Shown in pieces: positions 39,523 through 40,233 of a stretch of DNA of 40,233 nt. This DNA comes from DATBMA01 sp036555105. GTDB taxonomy: Bacteria; Actinomycetota; Acidimicrobiia; Spongiisociales; ZC4RG35. The translations under genes were made by a program, and so were the position numbers. The stretch covers positions 1-40,233 of the forward strand of contig DATBMA010000065.1 in the NCBI GenBank assembly GCA_036555105.1, in the 5' to 3' direction. The notes below the pieces were generated by a model. It did not search any database. It was not told the origin of the DNA and worked only from the letters and a program-made list of their open reading frames with translations. Every line of letters begins with the position of its first letter. Positions within the stretch are counted from its first letter, which is position 1.

Positions 39523-40233
39523 ATGAGCGGTGGATATCCCTTGCCCCTGCTGGAGCCGGCGTTGACCGCGGCGGTGGCCGCCATGGGCAAGATGGAGGAA
39601 CGTGAGATCCCCGCCCGCATCAGGGCGGTTGCCTCCAAGCAGGGCCAGAGGCTCCCACCGCCGCTGGCCAGGTCGCTGATGTCCGAGTTGGAGGAGTCCG
39701 AGTGGTTGCGGGGAAAGGCCCTCGAATGGCTGGCTTCGGGATCCGACCCGGCGACCCGCCTGTCCACTCTGTACCTGTCGAGGCCGAAGGGATGGGAGCA
39801 GGAAGCGGGAGAGATCGCAGCCGGTTGGGAAGGCAGCCGCCAGAGCCGGATCGACGACGACCTGACCGTTCGCCTGGCCAAGGCCGAGCGCAAAGTCGAG
39901 GAACTGAGCGAAAGGCTTCAACGCGAGCAGGAGAAGGGCCGTGTTGCCGACGCTCGGCACGCACACGACAAACAGCAGGCTGTGGCGGCAGCCGGGGAGG
40001 GAACGGCGGCCGCCCGGCGCTCGAACGATGCCCTCCGCTCTCAGCTCGCGGCCGCTCAGCAACGGATCGAGGAATTGGAGTCTGCAAGGGCGCAGACGGC
40101 GGCCCTCATCGCCGAGCTGAAGGCGGGGGCCAGGCCCCGACGCCCAGACGAGCCGGGCGGTGGTCCGCCGTCGGGGTGGAGCCTGCGCGGCAGCCCGGAG
40201 CGTCTGGCCGCCCATCTCGACGAGATCGCCCGA
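39523..40233 (+). CDS. Coiled-coil protein, N-terminal part (runs off right edge), possibly NYN/YacP-type
   Basis: ATG at 39523 opens 237 codons without a stop to the window edge. Residues 1-95 are helical and include LSTLYLSRPKGWEQEAGEI. A charged coiled coil follows (about 112-205; LAKAERKVEELSERLQREQE, QLAAAQQRIEELE), then a proline-rich linker. The GWE motif after an RP turn, with a following coiled coil, resembles the N-terminal half of actinobacterial NYN (YacP-like) RNA-binding proteins. The NYN domain itself would lie beyond the window, so this is only a suggestion. It is divergent from the ilvB operon. Confidence 0.75.
   Translation, partial: MSGGYPLPLLEPALTAAVAAMGKMEEREIPARIRAVASKQGQRLPPPLARSLMSELEESEWLRGKALEWLASGSDPATRLSTLYLSRPKGWEQEAGEIAAGWEGSRQSRIDDDLTVRLAKAERKVEELSERLQREQEKGRVADARHAHDKQQAVAAAGEGTAAARRSNDALRSQLAAAQQRIEELESARAQTAALIAELKAGARPRRPDEPGGGPPSGWSLRGSPERLAAHLDEIAR

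Overview
The window is about 40 kb of high-GC, densely packed bacterial chromosome. Several signs point to Actinomycetota, and by inference to an Acidimicrobiia-like lineage: GTG/TTG starts, 1-4 nt stop/start overlaps, genes without Shine-Dalgarno sequences behind TAnnnT boxes, a Gram-positive-type LexA box, and a DnaQ exonuclease fused to a GIY-YIG nuclease. No 16S or tRNA gene was seen, so the taxonomy is tentative.

Layout. 1-1257: 5' end of sufE (minus) divergent from a rhodanese. 1258-2151: RNase P RNA (minus) with its 5' domain and -10 box duplicated upstream, then a small membrane protein. 2227-7839: aquaporin, a GGCT-fold protein, and a Fur regulator leading a CbiM(N)-CbiQ-CbiO cobalt/nickel importer, followed by a membrane PAF-acetylhydrolase-like protein that has lost its nucleophile. 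7863-16125 (minus): a complete System I cytochrome c maturation operon (ccmABCDEFHG) headed by a two-domain CDC48-like AAA+ ATPase. 16171-17796 (minus): a DnaQ/GIY-YIG repair nuclease under a perfect SOS box, with a divergent lipoprotein. 18341-19734 (minus): TrmH methyltransferase and nitroreductase. 19818-29247 (plus): a Usp/CBS-like protein, two membrane-associated proteins, an OpuC-type osmolyte ABC importer and a tricorn protease. 29259-39343 (minus): leuB, a cupin-nucleotidyl cyclase fusion, a cyclophilin, two CNNM/CorC-type proteins, leuA, ilvC, ilvN and ilvB. The ilvB leader carries an attenuator with leader peptide MHRFVLILQ. 39523-40233: start of a coiled-coil protein that runs off the window.

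The most unusual signal is a recurring architecture at gene junctions. At cbiO, ilvC and (more weakly) ccmH, the last 10-17 codons of the upstream gene are present again 62-77 bp further on. In each case the distal copy's in-frame stop overlaps the start codon of the next gene. The distal copy therefore looks like the ancestral gene end, and the proximal copy is where the protein now terminates. Each distal copy has a possible start codon and could be a micro-ORF keeping translational coupling. The rnpB 5' duplication (101 bp offset) may come from the same process. An assembly artefact joining strain variants must be excluded.

Together the genes suggest an aerobic cell that makes c-type cytochromes, imports Co/Ni and osmolytes, and makes its own branched-chain amino acids under attenuation control.
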